Shown: piece after piece, positions 53,038-62,284 of the stretch
Position numbering within the stretch: the stretch's first letter is position 1
Layout: each line of letters starts with the position of its first letter
Assembly: GCA_009929735.1 (NCBI GenBank)
Contig: RZZU01000004.1
Location: forward strand, 1-64,000
Source: Clostridia bacterium
GTDB lineage: Bacteria; Bacillota; Clostridia; Lachnospirales; Anaerotignaceae
DNA length: 64,000 bases
Direction of reading: 5' to 3'
Position numbers and translations under genes: made by a program
Notes under the pieces: model-generated
Told to the model about the DNA's origin: nothing
The model's database searches: none
What the model saw: the letters and a program-made list of their open reading frames with translations, nothing else

Positions 53038-54718
53038 ATGCCTCCATGATGATAGGCAAAATCATAGGGCTTCTTTTTGTTTTCTGCCAAAGGAAATTTT
53101 TCAGCGTATCTTTTATGACACCCTTGATATAATTCCAGCTTGTAATTTTCTTTTCTTCACATTCCAATAAAGCTTCCAGTACCACTTTTCTAGCTTCCTC
53201 CATAAGGTCCTCTGCAACTCGAACGTATACAAAGCCTCTTGAAATAATATCTGGGCCTGCAATAATCGTACCGTTTTCCCGATCCATACTAACAACAACT
53301 ACCATCAGACCATCCTGAGATAAATGCTTTCTGTCTCGCAATACAATGTTTCCGACATCGCCTACACCAAGTCCATCTACCATAACCTGTCCAGAAGGTA
53401 CAGTACCGTTGACCTTCGCTTCGGTTCGGGTTATCTCCAGCACCTCGCCTAATTTCATGACAAAAATGTCCTTTTTATCTATGCCCATTGAAATTCCCAA
53501 ATCTCTGTGGCTTGCAAGATGCATAAATTCACCATGCACAGGCATGAAAAACTTTGGTTTTGTCAGTGCAAGCATCAGCTTTAATTCTTCCTGCCTCGCA
53601 TGACCGGAAACATGGATTTCTTCCATATCACCATAAATGACATTTGCACCCTTTTTCAGCAATTCATTAATTACACGGATTACGTTCTTTTCATTACCGG
53701 GAATTGCGGATGCACTGATAATGATTTTGTCCTCAGGCTTAATGCTCACCTGTTTATGCTCGTTCATTGAAATTCTGGAGAGCGCAGACATCGCTTCGCC
53801 CTGGCTGCCAGTTGTAATAATAACCAGCTGCTCATCACGATAGTTTTTAATCTCACCAATGTCAATTAATGTGCGAGATGGTATCGTTAAATACTCTAAT
53901 TCCGTAGCTGTTTTTACTGCATTCACCATGCTTCTGCCGATAATTGCAACCTTGCGCCCATACATAAACGCAGCATTCACTACCTGCTGTATACGGTGAA
54001 TATTGGACGAGAACGTTGCGACCATAATACGGTTTTTTGGCGTGTCCTCAAAAATTTTCTCAAACACCTTACCCACGCTCTTTTCAGACATGGTAAAGCC
54101 TTTTCTTTCTGCATTGGTGCTGTCGCTCATTAAAAGGAGCACACCTTCTTTTCCCAATTCAGCAAAACGCTGAAGGTCAATAACATCCCCGTCAATGGGT
54201 GTATAATCCACCTTGAAATCTCCCGTATGCACAACCGTTCCAATTGGCGTATGAATTGCTAATGCAACGGCGTCTGCAATAGAGTGATTTGTGTGAATAA
54301 ATTCCACATTAAACAGCCCCAGCTTCACCTTTTCTCCGGGAACTACCGTGTGCAAAACGGTTTTGTCCAGCATTTTGTGTTCTCTTAGCTTGTTTTCCAA
54401 CAGCCCCAATGTTAAACGTGTACCAAACACGGGTACATTCAGCTGTTTCAGAACATAGGGTAATGCACCTATATGATCCTCATGTCCATGGGTCAATACA
54501 ATACCCCTTACTTTGTCTATGTTTTTGATCAGATATGTTACATCGGGGATTACTAAGTCTATGCCCAGCATATCATCTTGTGGAAATGCCAACCCACAGT
54601 CAATGACCATAATATCATTTCCGTATTCCAAAACAGTCAAGTTTTTCCCGATTTCATCTAACCCACCCAGTGCAGCAACCTTAAGTTTAGCCTTGGGTTT
54701 TGGTTTTCTTCCTGTCAA
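53036..54718 (-). CDS. rnjA: Ribonuclease J
   Basis: This 560-residue metallo-beta-lactamase/beta-CASP nuclease has 5' exo- and endonuclease activity and is central to mRNA turnover. The metal motif VLTHGHEDHIGALPY lies near 72-86, HTGDFKVDYTPID near 167, beta-CASP motifs follow, and VHGEFMHLASH near 392. The start is taken as TTG at 54718: AAAGGAGGTG lies 8 bases upstream and the conserved part (LKVAALGGLDEIGKN) begins 12 residues later. An ATG farther upstream (54853) has no site and adds unrelated residues. It follows ireB-ruvX-DUF1292 after a 430-base gap. Confidence 0.95.
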   Translation of the reverse strand: MTGRKPKPKAKLKVAALGGLDEIGKNLTVLEYGNDIMVIDCGLAFPQDDMLGIDLVIPDVTYLIKNIDKVRGIVLTHGHEDHIGALPYVLKQLNVPVFGTRLTLGLLENKLREHKMLDKTVLHTVVPGEKVKLGLFNVEFIHTNHSIADAVALAIHTPIGTVVHTGDFKVDYTPIDGDVIDLQRFAELGKEGVLLLMSDSTNAERKGFTMSEKSVGKVFEKIFEDTPKNRIMVATFSSNIHRIQQVVNAAFMYGRKVAIIGRSMVNAVKTATELEYLTIPSRTLIDIGEIKNYRDEQLVIITTGSQGEAMSALSRISMNEHKQVSIKPEDKIIISASAIPGNEKNVIRVINELLKKGANVIYGDMEEIHVSGHARQEELKLMLALTKPKFFMPVHGEFMHLASHRDLGISMGIDKKDIFVMKLGEVLEITRTEAKVNGTVPSGQVMVDGLGVGDVGNIVLRDRKHLSQDGLMVVVVSMDRENGTIIAGPDIISRGFVYVRVAEDLMEEARKVVLEALLECEEKKITSWNYIKGVIKDTLKNFLWQKTKRSPMILPIIMEA

Positions 54719-55151
54719 AAAACACACCTCCTTTTCATTTTGTTTTTTCCGTTTACTTATTCCAGTATTATGCCGTAAAAAAGCGCAGTTTAAACCGCAA
54801 AAACAAAACCCTGACAGATAAAATTCTTTTTTATCTAAATTTTGGGTATACATAAAAAGGGCAGGTCACCAACATCTTTGAAAGCATCTCTTCGCCCATG
54901 CTTTTTTTCTCAGAGGTTCTGCCAAATATTACGTATTCTGTTTTAGTCTTTTTTTCCGCACAGGATGATTCGGCTAGCCGCCGCTCATCTATCGTAAACG
55001 CACACTTAATATGCGTTTTTGATCAAAGTTAAGCTGTTTTGCAAATGAATCTTTACAAAACAACGGGTGCCTACAACACCCCCACTTTCAGCAGAAGCTT
55101 GTTCTCCCACTGAATTTTTGGGTATCGTACGCATACCTATTTATTAAAAAA
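54719..55151 (-). other. 433-base gap before rnjA with several hairpins; possible RNA
   Basis: Leftward hairpins include GGGTG/CACCC (near 55067-55080), TGTTTTG/CAAAACA (near 55033-55062), ACGCA/TGCGT (near 54997-55017), CGGCTAGCCG (near 54972) and AAAGCAT/ATGCTTT (near 54882-54906). A GGGC/GCCC pair before TTTTTA (54853-54898) could terminate. A 42-codon frame (55006-55134, MRTIPKNSVG...) has only a weak ribosome site. I could not assign it to a known RNA family; a fur-type gene often found here in relatives is absent. Confidence 0.4.
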
Positions 55152-55454
55152 TCAGTTGATCTCCACCTGATAATCTTCGCCCTTTTGAGAAAACAGCTCT
55201 GCCACACGGTCAAATTCCGCATCGTCCTCCACCATTTCATAGGTTACATCATCTGTATTAATAGAGATTTCCTTTAAAATAAGTGCCTCTGTATCATCAT
55301 CGTCCATGAGTTCTGTTTCCACTACCAATAAATATCGCTCGCCACCGCAAGCCACATTGTCAATAATCGAAAATTCAACCTCAGAACCATCTTCCGCTGT
55401 CATTGTCACTGTTTCAAACTCATATTCATTTACTTCGTCAAAAATATCTGCCAT
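55152..55454 (-). CDS. DUF1292 (YrzB-like) protein
   Basis: This 100-residue, very acidic protein has the DUF1292 pattern: TVTMTAEDGSEVEFSIID near 14, YLLVVETELMDDDDTEALILKE near 40, and EFDRVAELF near 82. Function is unknown. It accompanies ireB and ruvX in most Firmicutes. Start 55454 is chosen for AGGAG upstream; the longer frame would overlap ruvX's end without a site. Its start lies 39 bases past the ruvX stop codon. Confidence 0.92.
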   Translation of the reverse strand: MADIFDEVNEYEFETVTMTAEDGSEVEFSIIDNVACGGERYLLVVETELMDDDDTEALILKEISINTDDVTYEMVEDDAEFDRVAELFSQKGEDYQVEIN

Positions 55455-55493
55455 GATTCCTTTGCTCCTTTTACAATCCGCCTGCAACTGCAT

Positions 55494-55922
55494 TTATCCT
55501 CTGCTTCTGCTATCCAAATAGCCTTGAAGAATATGCACAGCCGCCATCTTGTCAATCACACTTTTTCTTTTTTCGTGGCTCAATTCCGCCTCTCGCAAGG
55601 CACGTTCAGCAGCAATGGTACTAAAGCGTTCATCCCAAAGCACAATTTCCGTTTTGGGAAAACGCCTTTCCAGCCGCTCAGCAAAAGCCTTTGTTTTGAT
55701 ACAACGTTCCCCCTCGGAATTATCCAAATTCTTCGGGTAACCCACCACAAAAATTTCGGGGTTATATTCCTGCACCAATTCCGACAAACGCTTTAAGCTT
55801 TTCTTATATTCGGCAGGGCTTTCTCTGCGAATGATTTCTAACCCCTGCGCCGTCCACCCAAAGGGGTCGCTTACCGCAACACCAATGGTTTTATCGCCAT
55901 AATCCAATCCTAAAATACGCAA
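55494..55922 (-). CDS. ruvX: RuvX/YqgF, putative Holliday-junction resolvase / pre-16S rRNA nuclease
   Basis: This 142-residue RNase H-fold nuclease carries GLDYGDKTIGVAVSDP at 4-19, VVGYPKN near 58, DERFSTIAAER near 97, and KSVIDKMAAVHILQGYLD near 121. These hold the acidic metal ligands. In vivo work on homologues favours 16S rRNA 5' maturation. It lies 15 bases behind ireB. Confidence 0.95.
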   Translation of the reverse strand: MRILGLDYGDKTIGVAVSDPFGWTAQGLEIIRRESPAEYKKSLKRLSELVQEYNPEIFVVGYPKNLDNSEGERCIKTKAFAERLERRFPKTEIVLWDERFSTIAAERALREAELSHEKRKSVIDKMAAVHILQGYLDSRSRG

Positions 55923-55937
55923 ATGCTTTCCTCTTTC

Positions 55938-56198
55938 TTATTCGTTTCTCTCTAAATAATCCTTTACCAATTCCTCCAGCAATTCATCCCGTTCCAATTT
56001 TCTGATCATAACACGAGCATTCATATAGCTGGTGATATAGGTAGGATCTCCGGATAAAATATATCCAACAATCTGATTTACAGGGTTATATCCTTTTTCC
56101 TTCAAAGCCGTACTAACAGCGATGAGGATCTTCTTAGCTTCGTTTTCGGGTTCTTTGTCTAATCTTCCAAAATATTGTGTTTCATTGATATTACTCAT
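55938..56198 (-). CDS. ireB: IreB/UPF0297 family protein
   Basis: This 86-residue protein matches UPF0297: [20 protein letters not shown], then [32 protein letters not shown] (given in parts) and [13 protein letters not shown]. In Enterococcus, IreB is a phosphorylated negative regulator under the IreK kinase. The threonine-rich N-terminal site of that protein is reduced here to NETQ, so phosphorylation is uncertain. Start 56198 follows GGGGAG by 8 bases. It is first of ireB-ruvX-DUF1292. Confidence 0.94.
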   Translation of the reverse strand: MSNINETQYFGRLDKEPENEAKKILIAVSTALKEKGYNPVNQIVGYILSGDPTYITSYMNARVMIRKLERDELLEELVKDYLERNE

Positions 56199-56303
56199 AC
56201 TGCTCACTCCCCAACATACGATCCGTTCGCTCTTCTTCTATCATCTTATTCCATCATAATATAAACCCAAGCGGATTGCAACTATATTATCCTTACAGAA
56301 TGA

Positions 56304-57602
56304 TTACAAATCAGCCTCACCGAAGGCATTTTCCCCATCAATGTGCGTAATTTTCGTCAAAACAAGCCTGTTGGATAACTCCTGTGTGCTTTTTGTGAAA
56401 ACCTTCATATAGTTTGAAGTATGCCCTTCATAGGTTTCGGTATCAAGCGGTTTTTCATACAGAACCTCAACGGTTTCCCCAACATATTTTTCCAAAAAGT
56501 TTGTGCTTGATGCATCACTTAAGGCAAGCAATTTATGGCTTCTTTCAGACTTTACACCATTTGGCAGCTGATCGTTTCTTTCTGCTGCCGGGGTTCCTTT
56601 TTTGGGAGAATATGGGAATACATGAATTTTTGAAAACCCAATTTCCTTTGCAAACTCATACGACTCTCTGAAATCTTCCTCTGTTTCACCCGGAAAGCCT
56701 ACGATTATATCCGTTGTTAACGCCACCTGTGGCATATATTTTCGCAAAAGCGCCACCGCTTGACGGTATTTTTCCGTATCATACTTTCGATTCATTTCCT
56801 TTAAGGTTCTGTCACAACCGCTTTGCAAGGAAAGGTGGAAATGATGGCAAACCTTTGGCAGTTCTGCCATGGTTTTTGCAAATTCCTCCGTAACGACATT
56901 CGGCTCAATCGAGCTGAACCGAATACGGCTGATTCCCTCAACCTCGTGTACCTGTCGTAAAATCTCCAGAAGCGTTGTGTCATTACGGTCTTTCCCGTAG
57001 CTTGCCACATGAATTCCTGTTAAAACGACCTCTTGAAAACCATTCGCCGCCAATCTTCTTACCTCCGCCAGAACCTCTTTTGGTTCACGGCTGCGAATCG
57101 GCCCTCGGGCAAAAGGAATAATGCAATAAGCACAATATTGACTGCATCCATCTTGAATTTTCAAATACGCACGGGTGCGGTTCGTTAGTTTTTGAATGGA
57201 AAGCGGCTCAAAAATCCGTTCCTTCATAATATCGGAAACATGGTTTTCGGCACCGCTTTGCGGATGATACTGTTCAACCATATCCACAATCTGTCCTCGG
57301 TCCTTTGTGCCAATCACCAGATTGACACCTGCAATCGCCATAATCTCTTGCGGTGCTGTCTGCGCATAGCACCCCACCACAGCCACAATGGCATTCTCGT
57401 TTTGGCGTTTTACCTTTCGAATCAACTGTCGGGATTTTTTATCCCCAAAATTCGTAACCGTACACGTATTAATAACATATACATCCGCCGCTTCATCAAT
57501 TCCTACAATTTCATATCCCTTTTCGGCAAACAACTCGGCAATTGCCTCGCTTTCGTATTGATTTACCTTGCACCCAAGGGCATAGCTTGCTGCTCTTTTC
57601 AT
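56304..57602 (-). CDS. mtaB: tRNA t6A37 methylthiotransferase MtaB
   Basis: This 432-residue radical-SAM enzyme converts t6A to ms2t6A at position 37 of ANN-decoding tRNAs. The N-terminal UPF0004 domain has CKVNQYESEAI near 11, NTCTVT near 45 and VGCYAQ near 77, giving three cluster cysteines. The radical-SAM domain has the CSQYCAYC triad near 148-155. A C-terminal TRAM-like domain starts near 370. It lies 23 bases behind the HAD gene and leads away leftward; a role in decoding fidelity is well established for the family. Confidence 0.95.
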   Translation of the reverse strand: MKRAASYALGCKVNQYESEAIAELFAEKGYEIVGIDEAADVYVINTCTVTNFGDKKSRQLIRKVKRQNENAIVAVVGCYAQTAPQEIMAIAGVNLVIGTKDRGQIVDMVEQYHPQSGAENHVSDIMKERIFEPLSIQKLTNRTRAYLKIQDGCSQYCAYCIIPFARGPIRSREPKEVLAEVRRLAANGFQEVVLTGIHVASYGKDRNDTTLLEILRQVHEVEGISRIRFSSIEPNVVTEEFAKTMAELPKVCHHFHLSLQSGCDRTLKEMNRKYDTEKYRQAVALLRKYMPQVALTTDIIVGFPGETEEDFRESYEFAKEIGFSKIHVFPYSPKKGTPAAERNDQLPNGVKSERSHKLLALSDASSTNFLEKYVGETVEVLYEKPLDTETYEGHTSNYMKVFTKSTQELSNRLVLTKITHIDGENAFGEADL

Positions 57603-57625
57603 TGTTCTCTCCGTTCCTTGCCGGT

Positions 57626-58417
57626 TTAAAGCCCTGTCAGCTCACGAATGGCTTTGACTACTCCGCCGTCATTATTGCTTCCCGCCTGAAAACGGGCATA
57701 CCTTTTCACTCCGTCTGCTGCGCCTTCCATGGCATAGCTATGGTAAGCTTGATGAAACATTTCCACATCATTATATTGATCGCCAAAAACAACGGTTTCT
57801 TCCGGTGCAACGTCCCACATTTTTTGCAATGCCGCCACCGCCGTCCCCTTGGTAACACCCCTTAGCCCTGTATCCAAGCAAGTATCGCCAGAAATCACAA
57901 GGTTTAAACCGTCATCGAGCAATGGACGCAGCCTTGTATAACAGCTTTGGGCACTTTCCCCTTCGTGGGAAATCATGGACACCTTAATAATATCCTCCTT
58001 GACACGATACAAATCGTCTGCAAGACGCATTTCATAACGAAATAACGGTGAAGACAATAATTCCAAAAGCTCCTGACTTCTTGTATAGCTGCAATATTTG
58101 GCGCAAAGCAATGGCTCCACCCCTTTGAGCGAAAAAATGGAGTCCAGGCATTGTACCACTTTCTTTTGATTCATAGGCTCAGCAACAAGCTCTTTTCCAT
58201 TATCCACAACGAAGGCACCGTTTTCGGCAATCACAACAACATCCTTTATATGCTCATGGAAATGCTTTTTCAGGCTTGGGTACTGTCGTCCGCTGGCAAC
58301 CACAAATCGGATTCCCTTCTCTTGCAGCTTTGGCAAAAGCTGATAAATATCTTTGTCAATGCTCTTTTTATCGTCTAATAGCGTCCCATCCATATCTGAA
58401 ACAATCAACTTAATCAT
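57626..58417 (-). CDS. Cof-type HAD-IIB family phosphatase
   Basis: This 263-residue enzyme has motif I VSDMDGTLLDD at 6-16, motif II VVASGR near 39, a C2B cap domain, and motif IV FGDQYNDVEMF near 210. It would dephosphorylate sugar phosphates or phosphorylated cofactors; the substrate cannot be read from sequence. It lies 12 bases behind the hypothetical gene upstream and 23 bases before mtaB, so the three are probably one transcript. Confidence 0.92.
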   Translation of the reverse strand: MIKLIVSDMDGTLLDDKKSIDKDIYQLLPKLQEKGIRFVVASGRQYPSLKKHFHEHIKDVVVIAENGAFVVDNGKELVAEPMNQKKVVQCLDSIFSLKGVEPLLCAKYCSYTRSQELLELLSSPLFRYEMRLADDLYRVKEDIIKVSMISHEGESAQSCYTRLRPLLDDGLNLVISGDTCLDTGLRGVTKGTAVAALQKMWDVAPEETVVFGDQYNDVEMFHQAYHSYAMEGAADGVKRYARFQAGSNNDGGVVKAIRELTGL

Positions 58418-58429
58418 CTTTATTCCCTC

Positions 58430-58984
58430 TTACATTTTGTTTATTTTAAAAAAAATCGGAAGTATTTTTAATGCGATATCCACATCCTTGCCTGAAAGCC
58501 AAATTAAATACTTGCGCATCAATTCCCATTTCGGGCGTTTCAATAAAACCCTAGAACAAATTTCTTCCATCTCTTCCAATTTTTCAATAATTTCGTCCTT
58601 TTCGCAATTGGATATATTTTGCATAAATCCAAATTCCAAACGAAGCTGCGTAAAATCCACTTCCATCGATACGTCGTTTTGCTCCTGCTGCAAATAATAT
58701 TCCAGCAAACCCTCGTTTTGATAGCCATTTTGGCGAAAGCCCTCAAGGCGTTCCAGCATTATTTTAATATTTTCACGATACGCTTCCGCCTGCAATGCAG
58801 GTTCCTCATAAGGCTGATTTACCTTCAACCCATCGCAAAAACCCTCCACCTTATCTTTATAAGTCCGGATCAAAAAACGAAATAAAACAGACATTTTCTC
58901 TTCATCATATGAATAGGCATCCCATGTTTCATGGCTGCGGTCAATATCCTCATCCAATTTTCGGCAAAATTCATTTTTATCCAC
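58430..58984 (-). CDS. Hypothetical helical protein
   Basis: This 184-residue, mostly alpha-helical cytoplasmic protein is acidic in its first half (DEDIDRSHETWDAYSYDEEK near 11-30) with heptad-like stretches near 65-85 and 125-150. I see no signal peptide, membrane segment or catalytic motif and do not recognise a family. The frame is intact and ends 12 bases before the HAD gene, so it is probably a real first gene of the HAD-mtaB transcript. Confidence 0.65.
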   Translation of the reverse strand: MDKNEFCRKLDEDIDRSHETWDAYSYDEEKMSVLFRFLIRTYKDKVEGFCDGLKVNQPYEEPALQAEAYRENIKIMLERLEGFRQNGYQNEGLLEYYLQQEQNDVSMEVDFTQLRLEFGFMQNISNCEKDEIIEKLEEMEEICSRVLLKRPKWELMRKYLIWLSGKDVDIALKILPIFFKINKM

Positions 58985-59077
58985 AATGACTCCACCTTTC
59001 CTTCACGGTATCCTATTCATAAGGCTGCTATATCTTTTAAGTATACCATAAATTGAAACGCCTTTGCAAGATTTCCA

Positions 59078-59116
59078 TGAAAAGGAAAAGAGTCTTTCCC
59101 ATGGGAAAAACTCTTT
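59078..59116 (-). terminator. Probable terminator of the 152-residue hypothetical gene
   Basis: Read leftward, AAAGAGT.TTTCCC pairs with GGGAAA.ACTCTTT (nearly perfect palindrome) followed by TCCTTTTC, 8 bases past the stop codon. Confidence 0.65.
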
Positions 59117-59123
59117 ATTTCAC

Positions 59124-59582
59124 TTATTTTTCATCTTCATCTTCAACGATAACAACCATACCACCTAAGCGTCTGTTCAACTCGCTTCTGGTAATCTTGA
59201 TGATATTGGGTGTAACACCGTCTGCCTGCGCTTCAATGAAGTAAGGCTCCTCGTTATCGCAATCGTTTTCATCCAGCCAACCGCCGAAGAAAGACAAAAT
59301 TGCACGGATTATTTCAACGCTATGTCCCCAATAATCCAAATCAAGGAAAATCATGCGGTTTTTCTCTCCGTTTTTAGAAAATTTACGACTTTTATATACC
59401 ATTGTAAAAAGTCGTCTTTCTTCGCCCTTGTAAGTAAAATAAACAGCCATTTCATTGCTCTCGCCAAAACGATTTTCATAACGGTTTATTTTTGCACCGG
59501 GATCAAAATATTTTAATATGAACTGATATAGCTGTTCCAGTTCAATTTCTTTTGTAATATATCCATGAGTTTTTGCTGTCAT
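59124..59582 (-). CDS. Hypothetical protein with acidic tail
   Basis: This 152-residue protein has alternating strands and helices (YITKEIELEQLYQFILKYF near 8-26; FTMVYKSRKFSKNGEKNRMIFLDLDYWG in parts) and ends VVIVEDEDEK. No membrane segment or catalytic motif is visible. Start 59582 is preferred because AGGATG lies upstream; an earlier ATG (59603) is possible. It is a single-gene unit with a terminator. I do not recognise the family. Confidence 0.65.
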   Translation of the reverse strand: MTAKTHGYITKEIELEQLYQFILKYFDPGAKINRYENRFGESNEMAVYFTYKGEERRLFTMVYKSRKFSKNGEKNRMIFLDLDYWGHSVEIIRAILSFFGGWLDENDCDNEEPYFIEAQADGVTPNIIKITRSELNRRLGGMVVIVEDEDEK

Positions 59583-59838
59583 AGATGGCACATCCTTTCT
59601 CATCTCTCTGCTGTCAAAAAAAATATTTTGTGTGCTAAATATCTCTTCTTGATTGCATTATACAGTAACAAAGCAGCTATGACAAGAGAAATCAAGCAGA
59701 ATAGAATGAAAAATATTAACGCCATTTTTGGGCACTTTTTTATCCATAGCTACCAATCAATCCCTTTTTAAATGAACTTTTCTCATTACCGTTTGTTTCT
59801 GAAATTTATTCCCTGATATGCTATATTATATGCAAAAA

Positions 59839-60537
59839 TCACATTTTTTCTATTATTCTTTCTACCAGCTCACTGCTGCGTTTTGCCGCTATGCTACAGA
59901 ACTTTTCAAACGAAAGATTTGCTTCTTCCCCTGCGCCGTCGGAAATGGCACGTACAATTAAAAATGGGATTCGGTTAAGCCAGCAAGCATGGGCAATGGC
60001 CGCTCCTTCCATTTCTGCACACGTACCCTGCACATCCTTGCGAATTTTGGACTTACCCTCTTTTGTACAAATAAATTGATCCCCACTGGCAATGCGCCCT
60101 GTTATAACACGGTAGCCATCTGCAATCTCTGCCGCCGATGCCATCGCCAGTCGAACCAGTTCTTCATCCGCCTTAAAATAGCTTTCCGCCATACGAGGTA
60201 TGGTTCCGATTGGATCCCCTAATGCTGATGTATCCATATCGTGCTGAACCGCATCCGTAGAAATTACAATATCTCCAATATTTAAGCCCTCCGCCAAGGC
60301 GCCTGCAACACCTAGCATAAGAATGTAATCCACGCCAAAATGGTCAATCATCGCCTGTGCACAGATTGCTGCATTTACCTTTCCGATTCCGCTTCTGACC
60401 AAAATGATACTATTTCCCTTGTATCTACCAATATAAAAAGTTAAGCCAACAACATTTTTTGTCGTAACAATTTCAATTTTTTCCTTCAAACAAAGAATTT
60501 CTTCCTCCATTGCCCCGATAATGCCAATGGTTTTCAT
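59839..60537 (-). CDS. mtnN: 5'-methylthioadenosine/S-adenosylhomocysteine nucleosidase
   Basis: This 232-residue enzyme cleaves adenine from MTA and SAH in methyl-cycle recycling and makes the AI-2 precursor. GIIGAMEEEI at 4-13 contains the general-acid glutamate region, SGIGKVNAAICAQ near 49 and GVAGAL near 77. The catalytic-site EMEGAAIAHAC lies near 172-182 and RAISDGA near 194, with the essential aspartate. All key residues are present. It is divergent from the PuuD-like gene. Confidence 0.96.
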   Translation of the reverse strand: MKTIGIIGAMEEEILCLKEKIEIVTTKNVVGLTFYIGRYKGNSIILVRSGIGKVNAAICAQAMIDHFGVDYILMLGVAGALAEGLNIGDIVISTDAVQHDMDTSALGDPIGTIPRMAESYFKADEELVRLAMASAAEIADGYRVITGRIASGDQFICTKEGKSKIRKDVQGTCAEMEGAAIAHACWLNRIPFLIVRAISDGAGEEANLSFEKFCSIAAKRSSELVERIIEKM

Positions 60538-60662
60538 TTTTTGTCATCTCCGTTCCGTATAATGTTTGTCGGACGGTTACAGTTTCGCCCGATTTATTGT
60601 ATCCTAATCATAACACAATTCCCGCTTATTTTACAAGCGAACATATTTCTCCTTGTCCTCCA

Positions 60663-60691
60663 TTGCAAAATCCCTGCATCTTTTGTATACT
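60663..60691 (+). promoter_or_regulatory. Sigma-A promoter of the puuD-like/mscS/DUF951 operon
   Basis: TTGCAA (60663-60668) and TATACT (60686-60691) are 17 bases apart, about 32 bases before the start codon. Confidence 0.78.
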
Positions 60692-60722
60692 ATTATGAAA
60701 GTTCATAAAAAGGAAGGATTCT

Positions 60723-61421
60723 ATGCAACCAGTTATCGGAATTACACCAGACTACGACAGCAGCACCAACAGATATAAACTGCATCAGGATTATGTATCA
60801 TCCATAATCAATGCGGGGGGCTATCCCGTTATGCTGTTTCCTGCAACTTTGATACCACCCTTTATAGACGGCATTGTTTTTACCGGCGGTGGAGATATTG
60901 ATCCTTTGCTGTTTCACGAGGAGCCTTTGCCAGAAAGCGGAGAAATCTCGCCTTTTAGAGATAGCTTTGAGCTTTCTCTTTGTAAGTGTGCCATTGAAAA
61001 AAATATTCCTATATTAGGAATTTGCCGAGGAATGCAGGTAATCAATATTGCTTTGGGCGGAACCATTTATCAGGATATTTCCGTACAAACAGACAGCAAG
61101 CTAAAGCATAGCCAGCAAGCACCCCGTGATTATGGGACACACAGCATTTTTATCGAGGAAAACACGTTACTCTCTGCTCTATGGGACAAACAAAAAGCAA
61201 CGGTAAACTCCTTTCATCATCAAGCGGTTGCGCTCCTAGGTGATGGGCTTCGCATCTCGGCAAAAAGTCAGGACGGCTTGGCGGAGGCAATCGAGCATAT
61301 GATAAATTCCTTTGTTGTAGGCGTACAATGGCATCCCGAAGCCATGCAAACGCAGGAGCAAAAGAAACTTTTTTCTGCTTTATTAAAAGCCGCAGAAGTG
61401 TTTCATGCAAACAGGAGGTAG
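60723..61421 (+). CDS. Gamma-glutamyl-gamma-aminobutyrate hydrolase-like (peptidase C26)
   Basis: This 232-residue class-I glutamine-amidotransferase-fold enzyme has the nucleophile in GICRGMQVINI near 101-111, the oxyanion GGGDIDP near 57, and the histidine-glutamate pair in VQWHPEAM near 201. PuuD homologues hydrolyse gamma-glutamyl-GABA in putrescine breakdown; others act on folyl-polyglutamates or unknown gamma-glutamyl compounds. No other putrescine genes are nearby. AAGGAAGG precedes the ATG. mscS starts 2 bases past the stop. Confidence 0.92.
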   Translation: MQPVIGITPDYDSSTNRYKLHQDYVSSIINAGGYPVMLFPATLIPPFIDGIVFTGGGDIDPLLFHEEPLPESGEISPFRDSFELSLCKCAIEKNIPILGICRGMQVINIALGGTIYQDISVQTDSKLKHSQQAPRDYGTHSIFIEENTLLSALWDKQKATVNSFHHQAVALLGDGLRISAKSQDGLAEAIEHMINSFVVGVQWHPEAMQTQEQKKLFSALLKAAEVFHANRR

Positions 61422-61423
61422 CA

Positions 61424-62281
61424 ATGGAAAATATGCAAACAATCGTTGGTTTAGAGGCACTCCTGCAAACCGGCGCAAATATAGGAATAAAAATTCTGCA
61501 AATCAGCGGAACGCTGCTGCTCTGCTGGATTATCATTCGCTTATCTCATGGTGCAATACAAAAATTCTTCAAAAAACAAGCGCAAAAGCAGCGCTTGGCA
61601 ATGTCAGAAAGAAAAGCAAATACGCTGAATTCCATTACCACAAGCGTACTAAAATATGTTATATATTTTATCGGATTTTTTTCAATTTTGAATCTGTTGG
61701 GCGTGGACAGTAAATCCTTATTGGTCATCGCCAGTGCAGGCTCCGTTGCCATCGGCTTAGGCGCACAAAGCGTGGTAACAGATATGCTGGAGGGCTTTTT
61801 CATTTTGTTTGAAGACCACTATGCAGTAGGTGATGTTGTTACCATTCAAAATATCACAGGTGTCGTTGAAAGTGTAACTCTGCGCTATACAAAAGTAAGA
61901 GATCCGCAAGGAAGAATGCACATTATCCCCAACGGCTCCGTGGGCATTGTAACGAATTTATGCAACGATTATATCAATGCAATTGTTACTGTGGGTATTG
62001 GGTATGAAGAAAATATCGACCGTGTATTGTCGATTTTAGAGGACGAAATGAAGCAGACCTCCGATCTAGAAAGCATTTTGGAAACGCCAGTGGTGGTGGG
62101 CGTGACCGCCCTGGATGATTCGGCTGTTTCTGTCCGAATTGTGGCAAAATGCGAAATAAGAACTAATTTTGCAGTTGAAACAGAATTGCGCCGACGAATC
62201 AAAAACCGCTTAGACAAAGAGGGCATTGAAATTCCATTCCCTCAGCGTACCGTTCATATCGTGCAGCAAAAGGAGGTATAA
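61424..62281 (+). CDS. mscS: Small-conductance mechanosensitive channel MscS
   Basis: This 285-residue channel releases solutes under hypo-osmotic shock. Three membrane segments (about 18-40, 65-85 and 90-115) include the pore helix SVAIGLGAQSVVTDMLEGFFI near 104-124 (glycine/alanine packing). A beta domain (PQGRMHIIPNGSV near 160) and an alpha-beta C-terminal domain follow. Start 61424 follows AGGAGG by 5 bases; a longer frame overlaps the PuuD-like gene and has no site. DUF951 follows 3 bases downstream. Confidence 0.93.
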   Translation: MENMQTIVGLEALLQTGANIGIKILQISGTLLLCWIIIRLSHGAIQKFFKKQAQKQRLAMSERKANTLNSITTSVLKYVIYFIGFFSILNLLGVDSKSLLVIASAGSVAIGLGAQSVVTDMLEGFFILFEDHYAVGDVVTIQNITGVVESVTLRYTKVRDPQGRMHIIPNGSVGIVTNLCNDYINAIVTVGIGYEENIDRVLSILEDEMKQTSDLESILETPVVVGVTALDDSAVSVRIVAKCEIRTNFAVETELRRRIKNRLDKEGIEIPFPQRTVHIVQQKEV

Positions 62282-62284
62282 ACT

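Noticed and set aside
53036..54853. Long ATG start for RNase J at 54853
   Set aside because: It adds 45 unrelated residues and has no ribosome site; TTG at 54718 has AAAGGAGGTG at ideal spacing.
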